Assembly: GCF_009769735.1 (NCBI RefSeq)
Contig: NZ_WSRO01000002.1
Coordinates: 6,460,001 to 6,524,000, forward strand
DNA length: 64,000 nt
Direction of reading: 5' to 3'
Source of the DNA: Streptomyces sp. BA2
GTDB lineage: Bacteria; Actinomycetota; Actinomycetes; Streptomycetales; Streptomycetaceae
Positions 1 to 8,672 of the stretch are shown here, one piece after another. Made by a program: the position numbers and the translations under genes. Position 1 is the first letter of the stretch, and every line of letters begins with the position of its first letter. Under the pieces are notes generated by a model, which was not told the origin of the DNA, made no database searches, and saw only the letters and a list, made by a program, of their open reading frames with translations.

Positions 1-451
1 GGTAGTGGAAGGCCAGCGTGACGTCGCAGTCGCCGTCCACCAGGCGCTGGAGCGACTCGGGTGGTTCGTTCTCCTGGAGTTCGACGCGTACGCCGGGATG
101 GCTCGCCGCGAGCCGGGACAGCGCCTCGGGGATGAGGGTGGCGTTGGCGCTGGGGAAGGCGCAGATGCGGACGCGTCCGGTGCGCAGGCCCGTGATGGCG
201 TTCATCTGCTGCTGGGCGGCGTCGATGTTGCCGAGGATGATCCCCGCGTGCCGGGACAGCGCCTCGCCCGCCTCGGTGAGGCGCATCCTGCGGCCGACGC
301 GGGTGAACAGGACCGTGCCGACGGACCGTTCGAGCGCCTTCATCTGCTGGGTGATCGCGGGCTGTGTATAGCCGAGCGAGCGGGCGGCGGCGGAGTAGGA
401 GCCGGTCCGGACCACTTCATGGAATGACCTGATGTGCCGGGAATCGAACAC
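1..451 (-). CDS. LysR-family transcriptional regulator, partial
   Basis: The 3' part lies beyond the left window edge; about 150 N-terminal residues are visible. They give a LysR winged helix-turn-helix (residues about 3-62, with SYSAAARSLGYTQPAITQQ and TRVGRRMRLTEAG) followed by the beginning of the effector-binding domain (GRVRICAFPSANATLIPEAL). The GTG at 451 is chosen because it places the HTH at the usual extreme N-terminus. LysR proteins usually control a neighbouring or divergent gene; here the divergent neighbour is a WYL regulator 52 bp away, so the target may instead be outside the window. Family is certain, ligand unknown. Confidence 0.88.
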   Translation of the reverse strand, partial: MFDSRHIRSFHEVVRTGSYSAAARSLGYTQPAITQQMKALERSVGTVLFTRVGRRMRLTEAGEALSRHAGIILGNIDAAQQQMNAITGLRTGRVRICAFPSANATLIPEALSRLAASHPGVRVELQENEPPESLQRLVDGDCDVTLAFHY

Positions 452-503
452 GCCTGAATCATAAGCATGATCCGGAGAGGGCCGACAGGCCATCCTTGAC
501 CGC

Positions 504-1493
504 GTGAAATCCGACCGGCTGCTCTCGATCCTGCTGCTGCTCCAGACTCGTGGGCAGGTCCCCGCCCATGAACTGGCCGACCGCCTCGAAGTCTCGGTGC
601 GCACCATCTACCGCGACATCGACGCGCTCTCCGCCTCCGGCGTCCCGGTGTACGCCGAGCGGGGGCGGCACGGGGGCATCGCGCTCCTGCCCGGTTTCCG
701 TACGGACGTCACGGGGCTCACGGCGGACGAGTCGCGGGCGCTGTTCATCCTGGCCGCGCAGGGCGCGCACGCCGCGCTCGGGCTCGACGCGGCGCTCGGC
801 TCCGCGTTGCGCAAGGTCATGGCGGCGCTGCCCGCGCCGCACCGCCCCGCCGCCGAGCTGACGAGCCGCCGCATCCTCGTCGACTCGGCGCGCTGGATGC
901 CGGGGCCGCGTGGATCGGATCCGGTCACCGTCGATCTCGACGTGTTGCAGGACGCCGTCTTCTCCGACCGGCGGCTGCGCCTGCGCTACCGGCACAGCGG
1001 CGACGCGGAGCCGCGCACCTACACCGTGGACCCCTACGGCCTCGTCTCGAAGGCGGGCGTCTGGTATCTGGTCGCCGACCGGCGCGGCGCCCCGCAGCTC
1101 TTCCGGGCCGACCGCGTGCAGGCGGCGACCTTGACGGACCTGCCCGTGCAGCGCAGGCCTGGTATCGAACTCACCGCTGTCTGGGGGGTGTTGAAGCGGC
1201 AGGTCGAGGACCGCCCGGTCGGCGTCGATGTGACGGCGCGGGTGGCGCGCGACCGGTTCGCCCAGTTCCTGCGCCTCAAGGGCCACTTCCTCAGCGTGCC
1301 TCCCGAGGATGACGGAGAGAGCGAGTGGATCACCGTCCGTCTCGGGTTCGGCGTCATCGGCGACGCCCGTACGCTGCTGCCGTTCGCCGCCAGTGTCGAG
1401 GTGCTCTCGCCGCCCGAGGTGCGCGCCGAGCTGGCGGAAGCCGCCGCCGCGGTCACCGGCCTGTACGAAGGAAGCGGCCCAGCTCGCCGGTGA
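504..1493 (+). CDS. HTH/WYL-domain transcriptional regulator (YafY/DeoR type)
   Basis: This 329-residue protein has an N-terminal HTH_11-type winged helix (residues about 5-60, motif ADRLEVSVRTIYRDIDALSASGVPV) and a WYL domain from about residue 140 (VDPYGLVSKAGVWYLVADRR), then a WCX-like C-terminal part. WYL proteins are ligand-sensing, often autoregulated DNA-binding factors. Start is GTG; no strong Shine-Dalgarno is visible. Its last 41 bases overlap the 3' end of the convergent hydrolase gene, which the end of both reading frames supports. The ligand and regulon cannot be told from sequence; the convergent hydrolase is a possible functional partner only by proximity. Confidence 0.88.
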   Translation: MKSDRLLSILLLLQTRGQVPAHELADRLEVSVRTIYRDIDALSASGVPVYAERGRHGGIALLPGFRTDVTGLTADESRALFILAAQGAHAALGLDAALGSALRKVMAALPAPHRPAAELTSRRILVDSARWMPGPRGSDPVTVDLDVLQDAVFSDRRLRLRYRHSGDAEPRTYTVDPYGLVSKAGVWYLVADRRGAPQLFRADRVQAATLTDLPVQRRPGIELTAVWGVLKRQVEDRPVGVDVTARVARDRFAQFLRLKGHFLSVPPEDDGESEWITVRLGFGVIGDARTLLPFAASVEVLSPPEVRAELAEAAAAVTGLYEGSGPARR

Positions 1494-2295
1494 GCTCGGC
1501 CGGCGCGTCCTCCTGTACGAGATGTCCCGCGCCCTCGATCAGGCGCAGCTCGGCGCCGGGGATCAGCTTGGCGAGCTCGTGGCCGCGCTCCACCGGGATC
1601 CAGGTGTCGTCCGTGCCCCAGCAGATGAGGACGGGCAGCGCCAACTCCCCGTAACGGCCCTGGACTTCATCGGTGAATCGCTGGTCGTTCTGCTCGATCT
1701 GCCGGTAGAACGCGGGCCTGCCCTCCTCCGTGGACCAGGGCTCGACCAGGCGGTCGAGCACCGCCGGGTGCAGGCCGCGGTGGCTCGCCGAACCGACGTA
1801 CTCGCGCACGAGTGCCTCGTGCAGGGCGGGCGGCAGCTGGTTGAAGACGTCGGCGTTCGCGCCGAGCAGGCGGTAGGTGGGGGAGCCCCACGGTGCGAGC
1901 GCCACCGGGTCGACGAGCGCGAGGCGCTCAAAGCGGGCGCCGTGCAGGAGGTGGGCGCGCAGGGCGACGCAGCCGCCGAAGTCATGGGCCACGACGGCCG
2001 GTTCGTCGAGGCCCCAGTGCGCGAGGAGCTCGGTGAGGACGCGGGCCTGCGAGGCCAGGGTCACGTCCTGCCCGGACCGCATCTCGGACGTGCCGTAGCC
2101 CGGCAAGTCCCATACGTACACGCGGTGTTCGCGGGAGAGCGCGCGGGCCACGCCCCGCCAGACGTACGAGGAGAAGGGGGTGCCGTGGACCAGGACGACG
2201 GGCGGTGCGTCCGTGGCGCCCAGGGCGGTCCAGCGGACGGTGCCGGTCGGCCCTGCGAAGGTCTGGTCGAGCGTCCAGTCGCGGTCGGTCGTCAT
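1453..2295 (-). CDS. alpha/beta hydrolase, haloalkane dehalogenase/epoxide hydrolase-like
   Basis: A 280-residue alpha/beta-hydrolase fold protein. The oxyanion HG motif is at residues 37-38 (LVHGTPFSS), and the nucleophile elbow reads AHDFGG with Asp105 where serine esterases have Ser. An Asp nucleophile points to the haloalkane dehalogenase, fluoroacetate dehalogenase and epoxide hydrolase branch rather than to lipases. A C-terminal GAGH supplies the likely catalytic His. There is no signal peptide, so it should be cytoplasmic. Its 3' end overlaps the convergent WYL gene by 41 bases. The substrate is not predictable. Confidence 0.85.
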   Translation of the reverse strand: MTTDRDWTLDQTFAGPTGTVRWTALGATDAPPVVLVHGTPFSSYVWRGVARALSREHRVYVWDLPGYGTSEMRSGQDVTLASQARVLTELLAHWGLDEPAVVAHDFGGCVALRAHLLHGARFERLALVDPVALAPWGSPTYRLLGANADVFNQLPPALHEALVREYVGSASHRGLHPAVLDRLVEPWSTEEGRPAFYRQIEQNDQRFTDEVQGRYGELALPVLICWGTDDTWIPVERGHELAKLIPGAELRLIEGAGHLVQEDAPAELTGELGRFLRTGR

Positions 2296-2360
2296 GACCG
2301 TAAGGCTAGTAGCTCCTTACGTGAGAGTCGAGGCCTGCCGGCCCGTGGGCTGCCTCGCGG

Positions 2361-2984
2361 TCACTGCTCGTCCAGCCAGTGGTGCCGCCCGAGCGACACC
2401 AGCCTCAGCTGCCGACGTGCACTGGCCGCCACGCGTTCCTCGGCGTCGGGCGCCGCCTCCAGGAGCGCGGACGCCGTCATCACCATGTGGTCGACGTACA
2501 TCCTGGCCAGCATGAGGAGATCGTCCTCGTCCCATCCCGCGGACTGGGGCTCCTGGGCGAACTGGTCCTTCACCTCCTGTGCGAACAGGGTGAGTTGGTC
2601 GCCTATCGCGGACCGTACGGCCTGCACCCCGCCGTGCTGCTCGCGCGCGATGAAGCGGACGTGCGCGGGGTGCGTGCGCACATAGGCGACGATCAACTCG
2701 ACCGTGGCCGCGATGCGTTCCTCGCCGTCGCCGGTCGCCGCGAGGAGGGCGACGAGCGTGGTGTGCAGGCTGCCGAGCGCCTCCTCGACCAGGGCCACAC
2801 CCAGGTCGGCCATGTCGCGGAAGTGCCGGTAGAAGGCGGTGGGGGCCACGCCCACGGCACGGGTGACCTCGCGCAAGCCCAGGCTGCTCAGGCTCTGCTC
2901 CTCGAGCAGCTGGAGCGCCGCGTCGAGGAGTGCCTGCCGGGTTTTCTGCTTCTGGGCCTGCCGGATGCCGAGGGTGTGACTCAT
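2361..2984 (-). CDS. TetR-family transcriptional regulator
   Basis: A 207-residue TetR repressor: N-terminal HTH at residues about 15-60 (LREVTRAVGVAPTAFYRHFRD) followed by an all-helical ligand/dimer domain. It is transcribed away from two small membrane-protein genes, and the gap between them holds two copies of AACAnnTGTT in a perfect 12-bp inverted arrangement (see the operator entry). This is the expected layout for a self-regulating TetR repressor that also controls its divergent neighbours. The N-terminal half resembles the FabR-like subgroup, which senses acyl chains, but that is a loose resemblance and I would not assign a ligand. Confidence 0.9.
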   Translation of the reverse strand: MSHTLGIRQAQKQKTRQALLDAALQLLEEQSLSSLGLREVTRAVGVAPTAFYRHFRDMADLGVALVEEALGSLHTTLVALLAATGDGEERIAATVELIVAYVRTHPAHVRFIAREQHGGVQAVRSAIGDQLTLFAQEVKDQFAQEPQSAGWDEDDLLMLARMYVDHMVMTASALLEAAPDAEERVAASARRQLRLVSLGRHHWLDEQ

Positions 2985-2994
2985 GCCATGCAGT

Positions 2995-3060
2995 TAACAA
3001 CTGTTCTCCGGGATTGGAAAGCCGGAGAGGAGGTACTCTGAATTCGGTGAACAGTTGTTA
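2995..3060. promoter_or_regulatory. paired TetR operators between divergent genes
   Basis: TAACAACTGTTC (2995-3006) is repeated as its exact reverse complement GAACAGTTGTTA (3049-3060). Each arm contains the small palindrome AACAnnTGTT (2996-3005 and 3050-3059), with centres 54 bp apart. One copy sits 11 bp from the TetR start codon and the other about 40 bp before the small membrane gene at 3101, so both transcription units could be repressed together. That the adjacent TetR protein binds here is inference. Confidence 0.75.
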
Positions 3061-3100
3061 CCACAAGCGTTCACCGAAACCCTCACATGAGAGGTGACCC

Positions 3101-3256
3101 ATGCTGTTTCTCGTAGCCGCCCTCCTGCTGCTCGGTGTCGCCATGGGCTCCGTGGCCCACGCACCGCTCCCCGTCTCCCTCGTCGCCGCCGCCGTCATCG
3201 GCGTCTGGCTCATGGTGTTCGCGGTCCGCGAGCGACACTCGCGCCGCCACTCCTGA
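3101..3256 (+). CDS. small hydrophobic membrane protein, 51 aa
   Basis: ATG at 3101 follows the Shine-Dalgarno-like GAGAGGTGA. The 51 residues form two predicted membrane helices (about 1-20 and 25-43) and a short basic tail ending RERHSRRHS, expected to lie in the cytoplasm. It is the first gene downstream of the divergent TetR operators and 60 bp before the DUF4190-like gene, so the two probably form one TetR-controlled unit. No family is recognised. Its codon use matches the host genes. Confidence 0.7.
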   Translation: MLFLVAALLLLGVAMGSVAHAPLPVSLVAAAVIGVWLMVFAVRERHSRRHS

Positions 3257-3316
3257 GCGCCATCATCACCGGTCCGCAACTGAGCCGTACGGCACGCACC
3301 TGAAAGGAGTCGCACC

Positions 3317-3622
3317 ATGGGACTCACCGCCACCGCCCCCCGGTCGAAGGCCACCGCATCTACCGACCCCGTCGTCCCCACCGGCCGGCGTGACACCGAC
3401 GGCATGGCCGTCGCCTCGTTCGTCCTCGGACTGCTCGGGCTGCTCGTCCTGAACATCTTCCTCGGGCCGATCGCGATCGTCCTCGCGAGCATCGCGCTCC
3501 TGCGCGGGACCGGCCGAAAGGGCCGCGCGCTGCTCGGACTCGGGCTCGGCGTGGCCGATCTCGTCGTCCTCGCCGTGCTGATGGCCATGGACAACACCGT
3601 GTCGTGGGGTCTCGCGGGCTGA
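3317..3622 (+). CDS. DUF4190-like small membrane protein
   Basis: A 101-residue protein with a polar N-terminus of about 27 residues, then two closely spaced membrane helices (about 29-60 and 68-92) separated by a short basic loop RGTGRKGRA. This two-helix layout, beginning GMAVASFVLGLLGL, is typical of DUF4190 proteins, which have no established biochemical role. AAAGGAG sits 8 bases before the ATG, giving a good ribosome site. It follows the 51-aa membrane gene by 60 bp and probably shares its TetR-regulated promoter. Confidence 0.75.
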   Translation: MGLTATAPRSKATASTDPVVPTGRRDTDGMAVASFVLGLLGLLVLNIFLGPIAIVLASIALLRGTGRKGRALLGLGLGVADLVVLAVLMAMDNTVSWGLAG

Positions 3623-3670
3623 CACCGCTTGGACGCGGGGCCCCGCGGGGCTCGTAGAATCGTGCCCACC

Positions 3671-4834
3671 ATGGCCTACCTCGACCACGCAGCGACCACT
3701 CCGATGCTCCCGGAGGCGATCGCGGCGATGACCGCCCAGCTCGCCGTCACCGGCAACGCCTCCTCACTGCATGCCGCGGGTCGCCGGGCGCGACGCACCG
3801 TCGAGGAGGCCCGCGAGACGCTCGCCGAGTCGCTCGGCGCGCGCCCCAGCGAGACCGTCTTCACCGCGGGCGGCACCGAGGCCGACAACCTCGCCGTGAA
3901 GGGCCTGTACTGGGCGCGGCGCGATGCCGAGCCCGCGCGGACCCGGGTCCTCGCGAGCCCCGTCGAACACCACGCCGTCCTCGACGCCGTGCACTGGCTC
4001 GGCGAGCACGAAGGCGCCACCGTCGAGTACCTCCCCGTCGACGCGTACGGCCGCGTGCACCCCGAAGCCCTGCGCGAGGCGATCGAGCGCGACCCCGACG
4101 ACGTCGCCCTCGCCACCGTCATGTGGGCCAACAACGAGATCGGCACCATTCAGCCGATCCGTGAACTGGCCGATGTGGCAGGGGACTTCGACATCCCGCT
4201 GCACGCCGACGCCGTGCAGGCGTTCGGCCAGGTGCCCGTCGACTTCGGCGCGTCCGGCCTCGCCGCGATGACCGTCTCCGGACACAAGATCGGCGGCCCT
4301 TACGGCATCGGGGCGCTGCTCCTCGGCCGCGAGTACAGCCCCGTGCCCGTCCTGCACGGCGGCGGGCAGGAGCGTCATGTGCGCTCCGGGACGCTCGACG
4401 TGCCCGCGATCGCCGCGTTCGCCGTGGCGGGGAAGCACGCCGCCGGACAGCGCGAGTGGTTCGCCCGGGAGATCGGCGCCCTGCGGGACGATCTGGTATC
4501 CGCCGTGCGCGCGCAGGTTCCCGGCGCGATCCTGGGGGGAGACCCCGTCGACCGGCTGCCCGCGAACGCGCACTTCACCTTCCCCGGCTGCGAGGGAGAC
4601 TCCCTCCTGCTGCTGCTCGACGCCCAGGGCATCGAGTGCTCCACCGGCTCGGCGTGCACGGCGGGCGTGGCCCAGCCGAGCCACGTCCTGCTCGCCACCG
4701 GCACCGACCCCGACCTGGCCCGCGGCACGCTGCGCTTCTCCCTCGGACACACCTCGACGGAGGCCGACGTGGCCGCGGTAGCCCAGGCGATCGGCCCGGC
4801 GGTGGAACGGGCGCGGACGGCGGGCCTGAGCTGA
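3671..4834 (+). CDS. cysteine desulfurase (IscS/NifS family)
   Basis: This 387-residue PLP enzyme removes sulfur from cysteine and passes it on as persulfide. The sequence shows YLDHAATTP at the N-terminus, the Schiff-base lysine K206 in [10 protein letters not shown], and the catalytic cysteine C329 in STGSACTAG. The family usually runs 380-400 residues, so it is full length. The start is the ATG at 3671, where the conserved [11 protein letters not shown] begins; TAGAAT at 3655-3660 would place the transcript start within a few bases of the ATG. mnmA lies 2.3 kb downstream on the same strand, which suggests sulfur delivery for tRNA 2-thiouridine. Other sulfur acceptors (Fe-S proteins) are equally possible. 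Confidence 0.93.
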   Translation: MAYLDHAATTPMLPEAIAAMTAQLAVTGNASSLHAAGRRARRTVEEARETLAESLGARPSETVFTAGGTEADNLAVKGLYWARRDAEPARTRVLASPVEHHAVLDAVHWLGEHEGATVEYLPVDAYGRVHPEALREAIERDPDDVALATVMWANNEIGTIQPIRELADVAGDFDIPLHADAVQAFGQVPVDFGASGLAAMTVSGHKIGGPYGIGALLLGREYSPVPVLHGGGQERHVRSGTLDVPAIAAFAVAGKHAAGQREWFAREIGALRDDLVSAVRAQVPGAILGGDPVDRLPANAHFTFPGCEGDSLLLLLDAQGIECSTGSACTAGVAQPSHVLLATGTDPDLARGTLRFSLGHTSTEADVAAVAQAIGPAVERARTAGLS

Positions 4835-5017
4835 GTCCGGGACACATGGTTGGTCCCTGTTTATCCCGGTAGGTGACGCAGGTAACGCTGGACTGTGCTG
4901 ATTCCGCCCCGAGTTGATGCCGGTTTCAGCCGCTATAGGCCGGACAGGCGCAGCAGCGGGCTACGAGGCCCACAGCCCGCCGATCTATGCTTGCCGCTCG
5001 CGAGTCCGCTCCGCGCG

Positions 5018-5067
5018 TTCGGGGCTGCACGACACCCCCCTCTTCGGGGCTGCACGACAACCCCCTC
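5018..5067 (+). repeat. 25-bp tandem duplication directly before the P450 start
   Basis: Two adjacent 25-bp units (5018-5042 and 5043-5067), each beginning TTCGGGGCTGCACGACA, differ at one base. The second unit ends at the base before the ATG of the P450 gene, so the usual ribosome-binding position lies inside the duplication, and no purine-rich Shine-Dalgarno is visible there. Confidence 0.85.
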
Positions 5068-6357
5068 ATGGAGTTCACATTGAAGGCGAACCTCCGCTCT
5101 CGCATCGCCGCGCGGCTCGGACGCATGTATCTCTCCCGGATCCAGAAGAACGGGATCAGCGCCTCCACGATCTCGCGGCTGCCCGAGCCCCTGCTCGCGC
5201 CGATGCGCCGCGACGGGCTCGACCCGGTCGCCCGGCTCACCGAGCACCAGGCGGAGCAGCCGATATCCAAGGTGCCGCTGCCGTTCGGCATGGACGCCTG
5301 GGTGGTCACCGGCTACGACGAGGTGAAGGCCGTCCTCGGCGCGACCGAGGGCTTCAGCAACGACTTCACGAACCTCGCGGGCAACGCCGGTGTGGTCGAG
5401 GAGCAGAACCCCGGCGGCCTCGGCTTCAGCGACCCCCCGGTCCACACGCATCTGCGCCGCATCCTCACGCCCGAGTTCACGATGCGCAGGCTGCGCCGCC
5501 TCACGCCCCGGATAGAGGCCATCGTCGAGGAGCGGCTCGACGCGATGGAGGCCGCCGAAGGGCCCGTCGACCTCGTCCAGGCGTTCGCGCTTCCGATCCC
5601 CTCGCTGACGATCTGCGAACTGCTCGGCGTGCCGTACGAGGACCGGCACGACTTCCAGCAGCTGGCCATGGAGCGCTTCGACCTCTTCGGCGGTGCGACC
5701 GCTCCCTTCGGCGCCATATCCGCCTCGCTCTCCTACTTCAGGGACGTCGTCAAGAAGCAGCGCGAGAACCCGGGCGACGGACTGCTCGGCATGATCGTGA
5801 AGGAGCACGGCGACACCGTCGACGACGAGGAGCTGGCCGGCCTCGCCGACGGCGTCCTCACCGGCGGCTTCGAGACCACCGCCAGCATGGTGGCCCTCGG
5901 CTCCCTGCTCCTCCTGCAGAACCCCGGGACCGCTGCGCGGCTGCGCGAGGACGACGCGGCGGCCGCCCCCTTCGTCGAGGAGGCGCTGCGCTACCTCACC
6001 GTCGTGCAGGTGGCCTTCCCGCGGTTCGCCCGCGAGGACATCGAGATAGCCGGGGTGCGCATCCCCAAGGGCGACCTGGTCCTGTGCTCTTTGAGCGGCG
6101 GCAACCGCGACGCCAAGTACACCCCCGACGGCGGCGGCTTCGACCCGCACCGCAAGGCCTCCGGCCACCTCGCCTTCGGCTACGGCATCCACCGCTGCAT
6201 CGGCGCCGAACTGGCCCGCATGGAGCTGCGCGCCGCCTACCCGGCCCTGGTCAGGCGCTTCCCCGAGATGCGGCTCGCGGTCGCCCCCGAGGAGCTCGCC
6301 TTCCGCAAGCTGTCGATCGTGTACGGGGTGGAGTCGCTGCCGGTGCACCTTCGCTAG
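5068..6357 (+). CDS. cytochrome P450
   Basis: A soluble bacterial class I P450 of 429 residues. The I-helix oxygen-activation motif is GGFETT, the K-helix ExxR is EEALR (around residue 304), and the haem-binding segment FGYGIHRCIG carries the Cys ligand at residue 377. Such enzymes hydroxylate small molecules with electrons from ferredoxin and a reductase; neither partner gene is adjacent, so general host redox partners must serve. The start is uncertain: ATG 5068 lacks a Shine-Dalgarno and follows a tandem repeat, while an in-frame ATG at 4987 would add 27 residues of unlikely composition. No biosynthetic cluster surrounds it, so the substrate is unknown. Confidence 0.9.
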   Translation: MEFTLKANLRSRIAARLGRMYLSRIQKNGISASTISRLPEPLLAPMRRDGLDPVARLTEHQAEQPISKVPLPFGMDAWVVTGYDEVKAVLGATEGFSNDFTNLAGNAGVVEEQNPGGLGFSDPPVHTHLRRILTPEFTMRRLRRLTPRIEAIVEERLDAMEAAEGPVDLVQAFALPIPSLTICELLGVPYEDRHDFQQLAMERFDLFGGATAPFGAISASLSYFRDVVKKQRENPGDGLLGMIVKEHGDTVDDEELAGLADGVLTGGFETTASMVALGSLLLLQNPGTAARLREDDAAAAPFVEEALRYLTVVQVAFPRFAREDIEIAGVRIPKGDLVLCSLSGGNRDAKYTPDGGGFDPHRKASGHLAFGYGIHRCIGAELARMELRAAYPALVRRFPEMRLAVAPEELAFRKLSIVYGVESLPVHLR

Positions 6358-6369
6358 CGGCGGCGGGGG

Positions 6370-7047
6370 TCACCCGAGGGCGGTGCGGGCCTTCCGGACC
6401 AGCCGTATGTACCGGTCCCAGTCCCAGTGCGGCCCCGGATCCGTGTGGTCCGTGCCCGGCACCTCCACGTGCCCGACGATGTGCTCCCGGTCCACCGGGA
6501 TGTCGTACCGCTCGCAGATGCCCGCCGTGAGCCGCGCCGACGACTCGTACATGGCGTCGGTGAACGAGGACTTCTTGTCGACGAAGCCCTCGTGCTCGAT
6601 GCCGACGCTCCGTTCGTTGTAGCTCTTGTTCCCCGCGTGGAACGCCACGTCCAGCTCGCGGATCATCTGGGCCACGTGGCCGTCCTTGCGCACCACGTAG
6701 TGCGCCGCCGCGCCGTGCGCCGGGTCCTTGAAGACCCTCAGCGCCGTCGCGTACCCGCCCTGCACCACGTGGATGACGACCATGTCGATTCCGTAGTCGT
6801 CGGGGCGGTCCGCTCGGCGCCAGTTGTAGTCGGACGCGGCTGTCCACTGCGCGCCCTTGGCGTCGACCTCGCCCTCCTTGCGCTTCTTGACGACGCCGGG
6901 CAGCCGCCACCACAGGCGGCCCAGCTCGTCCGATGCGAGCGCGGCCGTGCCGGCGGCCGCCGCGGCGCCGCCGATCAGGAGCGTCCGGCGGTTGACGCCC
7001 CGGCGCCCCCGCCCCCGCTCCGCCGTCGTGTCCTGTTCTTCCCCCAT
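6370..7047 (-). CDS. Tat-exported N-acetylmuramoyl-L-alanine amidase
   Basis: A 225-residue peptidoglycan amidase of the Amidase_2/PGRP fold that cleaves the MurNAc-L-Ala bond. The N-terminus has a twin-arginine-like signal (VNRRTLLIGG followed by an Ala-rich hydrophobic stretch, residues about 18-45). Candidate zinc ligands are the His of VVIHVV, the His of GHVEVPG and the HTDPG segment, as in N-acetylmuramoyl amidases. It should act outside the membrane in cell wall turnover. The gene is convergent with the P450 (13-bp gap) and divergent from mnmA with about 60 bp between them. Confidence 0.87.
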   Translation of the reverse strand: MGEEQDTTAERGRGRRGVNRRTLLIGGAAAAAGTAALASDELGRLWWRLPGVVKKRKEGEVDAKGAQWTAASDYNWRRADRPDDYGIDMVVIHVVQGGYATALRVFKDPAHGAAAHYVVRKDGHVAQMIRELDVAFHAGNKSYNERSVGIEHEGFVDKKSSFTDAMYESSARLTAGICERYDIPVDREHIVGHVEVPGTDHTDPGPHWDWDRYIRLVRKARTALG

Positions 7048-7108
7048 GTGATCGTCAACGCTTACTCACGGGCACCTGGTTCCCGCGGGCCCGTACCCTG
7101 TTAGAGCT

Positions 7109-8245
7109 ATGACTGAGAACCGGACCCCGCAGCGCCCCCGCCCCCTTCGCGTACTCGCCGCCATGTCGGGCGGCGTGGACTCCGCCGTCGCCGCCGCACG
7201 CGCCGCCGAAGCAGGGCACGACGTGACCGGAGTGCACCTGGCACTCTCGGCGAACCCGCAATCGTTCCGCACGGGCGCGCGAGGCTGTTGCACCATCGAG
7301 GACTCCCGCGACGCCCGCCGCGCCGCGGACGTCATCGGCATCCCGTTCTACGTCTGGGACCTGGCCGAGCGGTTCCGCGAGGACGTGGTCGAGGACTTCA
7401 TCTCCGAGTACGAGGCGGGGCGCACCCCCAACCCGTGCCTCCGCTGCAACGAGAAGATCAAGTTCGCGGCGCTCCTGGACAAGGCCCTCGCGCTGGGCTT
7501 CGACGCGGTCGTCACCGGCCACTACGCCACGGTCGTAGTGAACGACGACGGCACGCGCGAGCTGCACCGCGCGTCGGACATGGCCAAGGACCAGTCGTAC
7601 GTCCTCGGTGTCCTGGACGACCGCCAGCTCGCCCACGCCATGTTCCCCCTCGGTGACACGCTCACCACCAAGGAGGAGATCCGCGCGGAGGCCGAGGAGC
7701 GCGGCCTCGCCGTCGCGAAGAAGCCCGACAGCCACGACATCTGCTTCATCGCCGACGGCGACACCCAGGGCTTCCTCGCGGACCGCCTCGGCAAGGCGGA
7801 GGGCGACATCGTCGACGCCGAGGGGAACAAGCTGGGCACCCACGAAGGTGCCTTCGGCTACACCATCGGCCAGCGCAAGGGCCTGCGGATCGGCACCCCG
7901 GCCCCCGACGGCAAGCCGCGCTACGTCCTGGACATCTCCCCGGTGAACAACACCGTGACGGTCGGCCCGGCGGCCGCCCTGGACGTCACCGGCCTGACGG
8001 CCATCAAGCCCCGCTGGTGCGGCGCGGCCCCCTCAGGCCCCGGCACGTACACCGCGCAGCTGCGGGCGCACGGCGGCGAGACGCCGGTCCGCGCGGAGCT
8101 GGTCGACGGCTCGGAGCTGCGGGTCTCCTTCGACGAGCCCGTACGCGGCGTGGCCCCCGGCCAGGCGATCGTGCTCTACGACGGCACGCGCGTGGTCGGC
8201 TCGGCGACGATCGCGACGACGGAGAGGGCCACGGCGGCGGCCTAG
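7109..8245 (+). CDS. mnmA: tRNA-specific 2-thiouridylase MnmA
   Basis: MnmA adenylates and thiolates U34 of Lys, Glu and Gln tRNAs, using sulfur relayed from a cysteine desulfurase. The 378 residues show the N-type PP-loop SGGVDSAV, the first catalytic Cys in [12 protein letters not shown] and the second in [12 protein letters not shown], followed by the OB-like barrel. Length agrees with the family. The upstream cysteine desulfurase (3671-4834) is the probable sulfur donor. TACCCT (7094-7099) lies nine bases before the ATG, so the mRNA is probably almost leaderless. Confidence 0.96.
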   Translation: MTENRTPQRPRPLRVLAAMSGGVDSAVAAARAAEAGHDVTGVHLALSANPQSFRTGARGCCTIEDSRDARRAADVIGIPFYVWDLAERFREDVVEDFISEYEAGRTPNPCLRCNEKIKFAALLDKALALGFDAVVTGHYATVVVNDDGTRELHRASDMAKDQSYVLGVLDDRQLAHAMFPLGDTLTTKEEIRAEAEERGLAVAKKPDSHDICFIADGDTQGFLADRLGKAEGDIVDAEGNKLGTHEGAFGYTIGQRKGLRIGTPAPDGKPRYVLDISPVNNTVTVGPAAALDVTGLTAIKPRWCGAAPSGPGTYTAQLRAHGGETPVRAELVDGSELRVSFDEPVRGVAPGQAIVLYDGTRVVGSATIATTERATAAA

Positions 8246-8273
8246 GCCCTCTCCTGCCGGTGCGGGTACAGGG

Positions 8274-8609
8274 CTACTCCGCTGCTTCTACTTCGTAGAA
8301 GCAGAAGTGGTCCTTGATCTCGGCCACCGCGTCCTTCGGCTCGGGGTACGCCCACACCGCGTCCTTGCCGTCCTCGGCGCCCGGCAGCGACCAGTAGGAC
8401 GCCGTGCCCTTGAACGGGCAGTAGGTCGTCGTGTCCGACGGGGTCAGGAGGCCGGTGCGTACGTCCTCCGGGGGGAGGTAGTACCGCACGGGATAGCCGG
8501 TCTCGCGCAGCAGCAGCGGGCGTCGGGTCTCGGCCACGACCTGGCCCTCGCGCACCACCCGTACGTGGTCGGTGCCCTGCTCGATGGTGATCTTGTGTCC
8601 TGCTGTCAC
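8274..8609 (-). CDS. DUF427 domain protein
   Basis: This 111-residue protein begins at GTG 8609 behind GGAAGGAGACCACG, a good Shine-Dalgarno; longer upstream readings are non-coding. It contains the compact DUF427 beta fold with RYYLPPEDVR and TTYCPFKGTASYWSL, typical of the family. DUF427 proteins are widespread in actinobacteria and proteobacteria and have no firmly assigned activity. The gene is convergent with mnmA and divergent from the LOG-family gene at 8673. No signal peptide or membrane segment. Confidence 0.85.
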   Translation of the reverse strand: MTAGHKITIEQGTDHVRVVREGQVVAETRRPLLLRETGYPVRYYLPPEDVRTGLLTPSDTTTYCPFKGTASYWSLPGAEDGKDAVWAYPEPKDAVAEIKDHFCFYEVEAAE

Positions 8610-8672
8610 CGTGGTCTCCTTCCGTGAGCGGCCGCGTCCCACCCAGTCTGTGCCGGATCGTACGGTGAAGCC

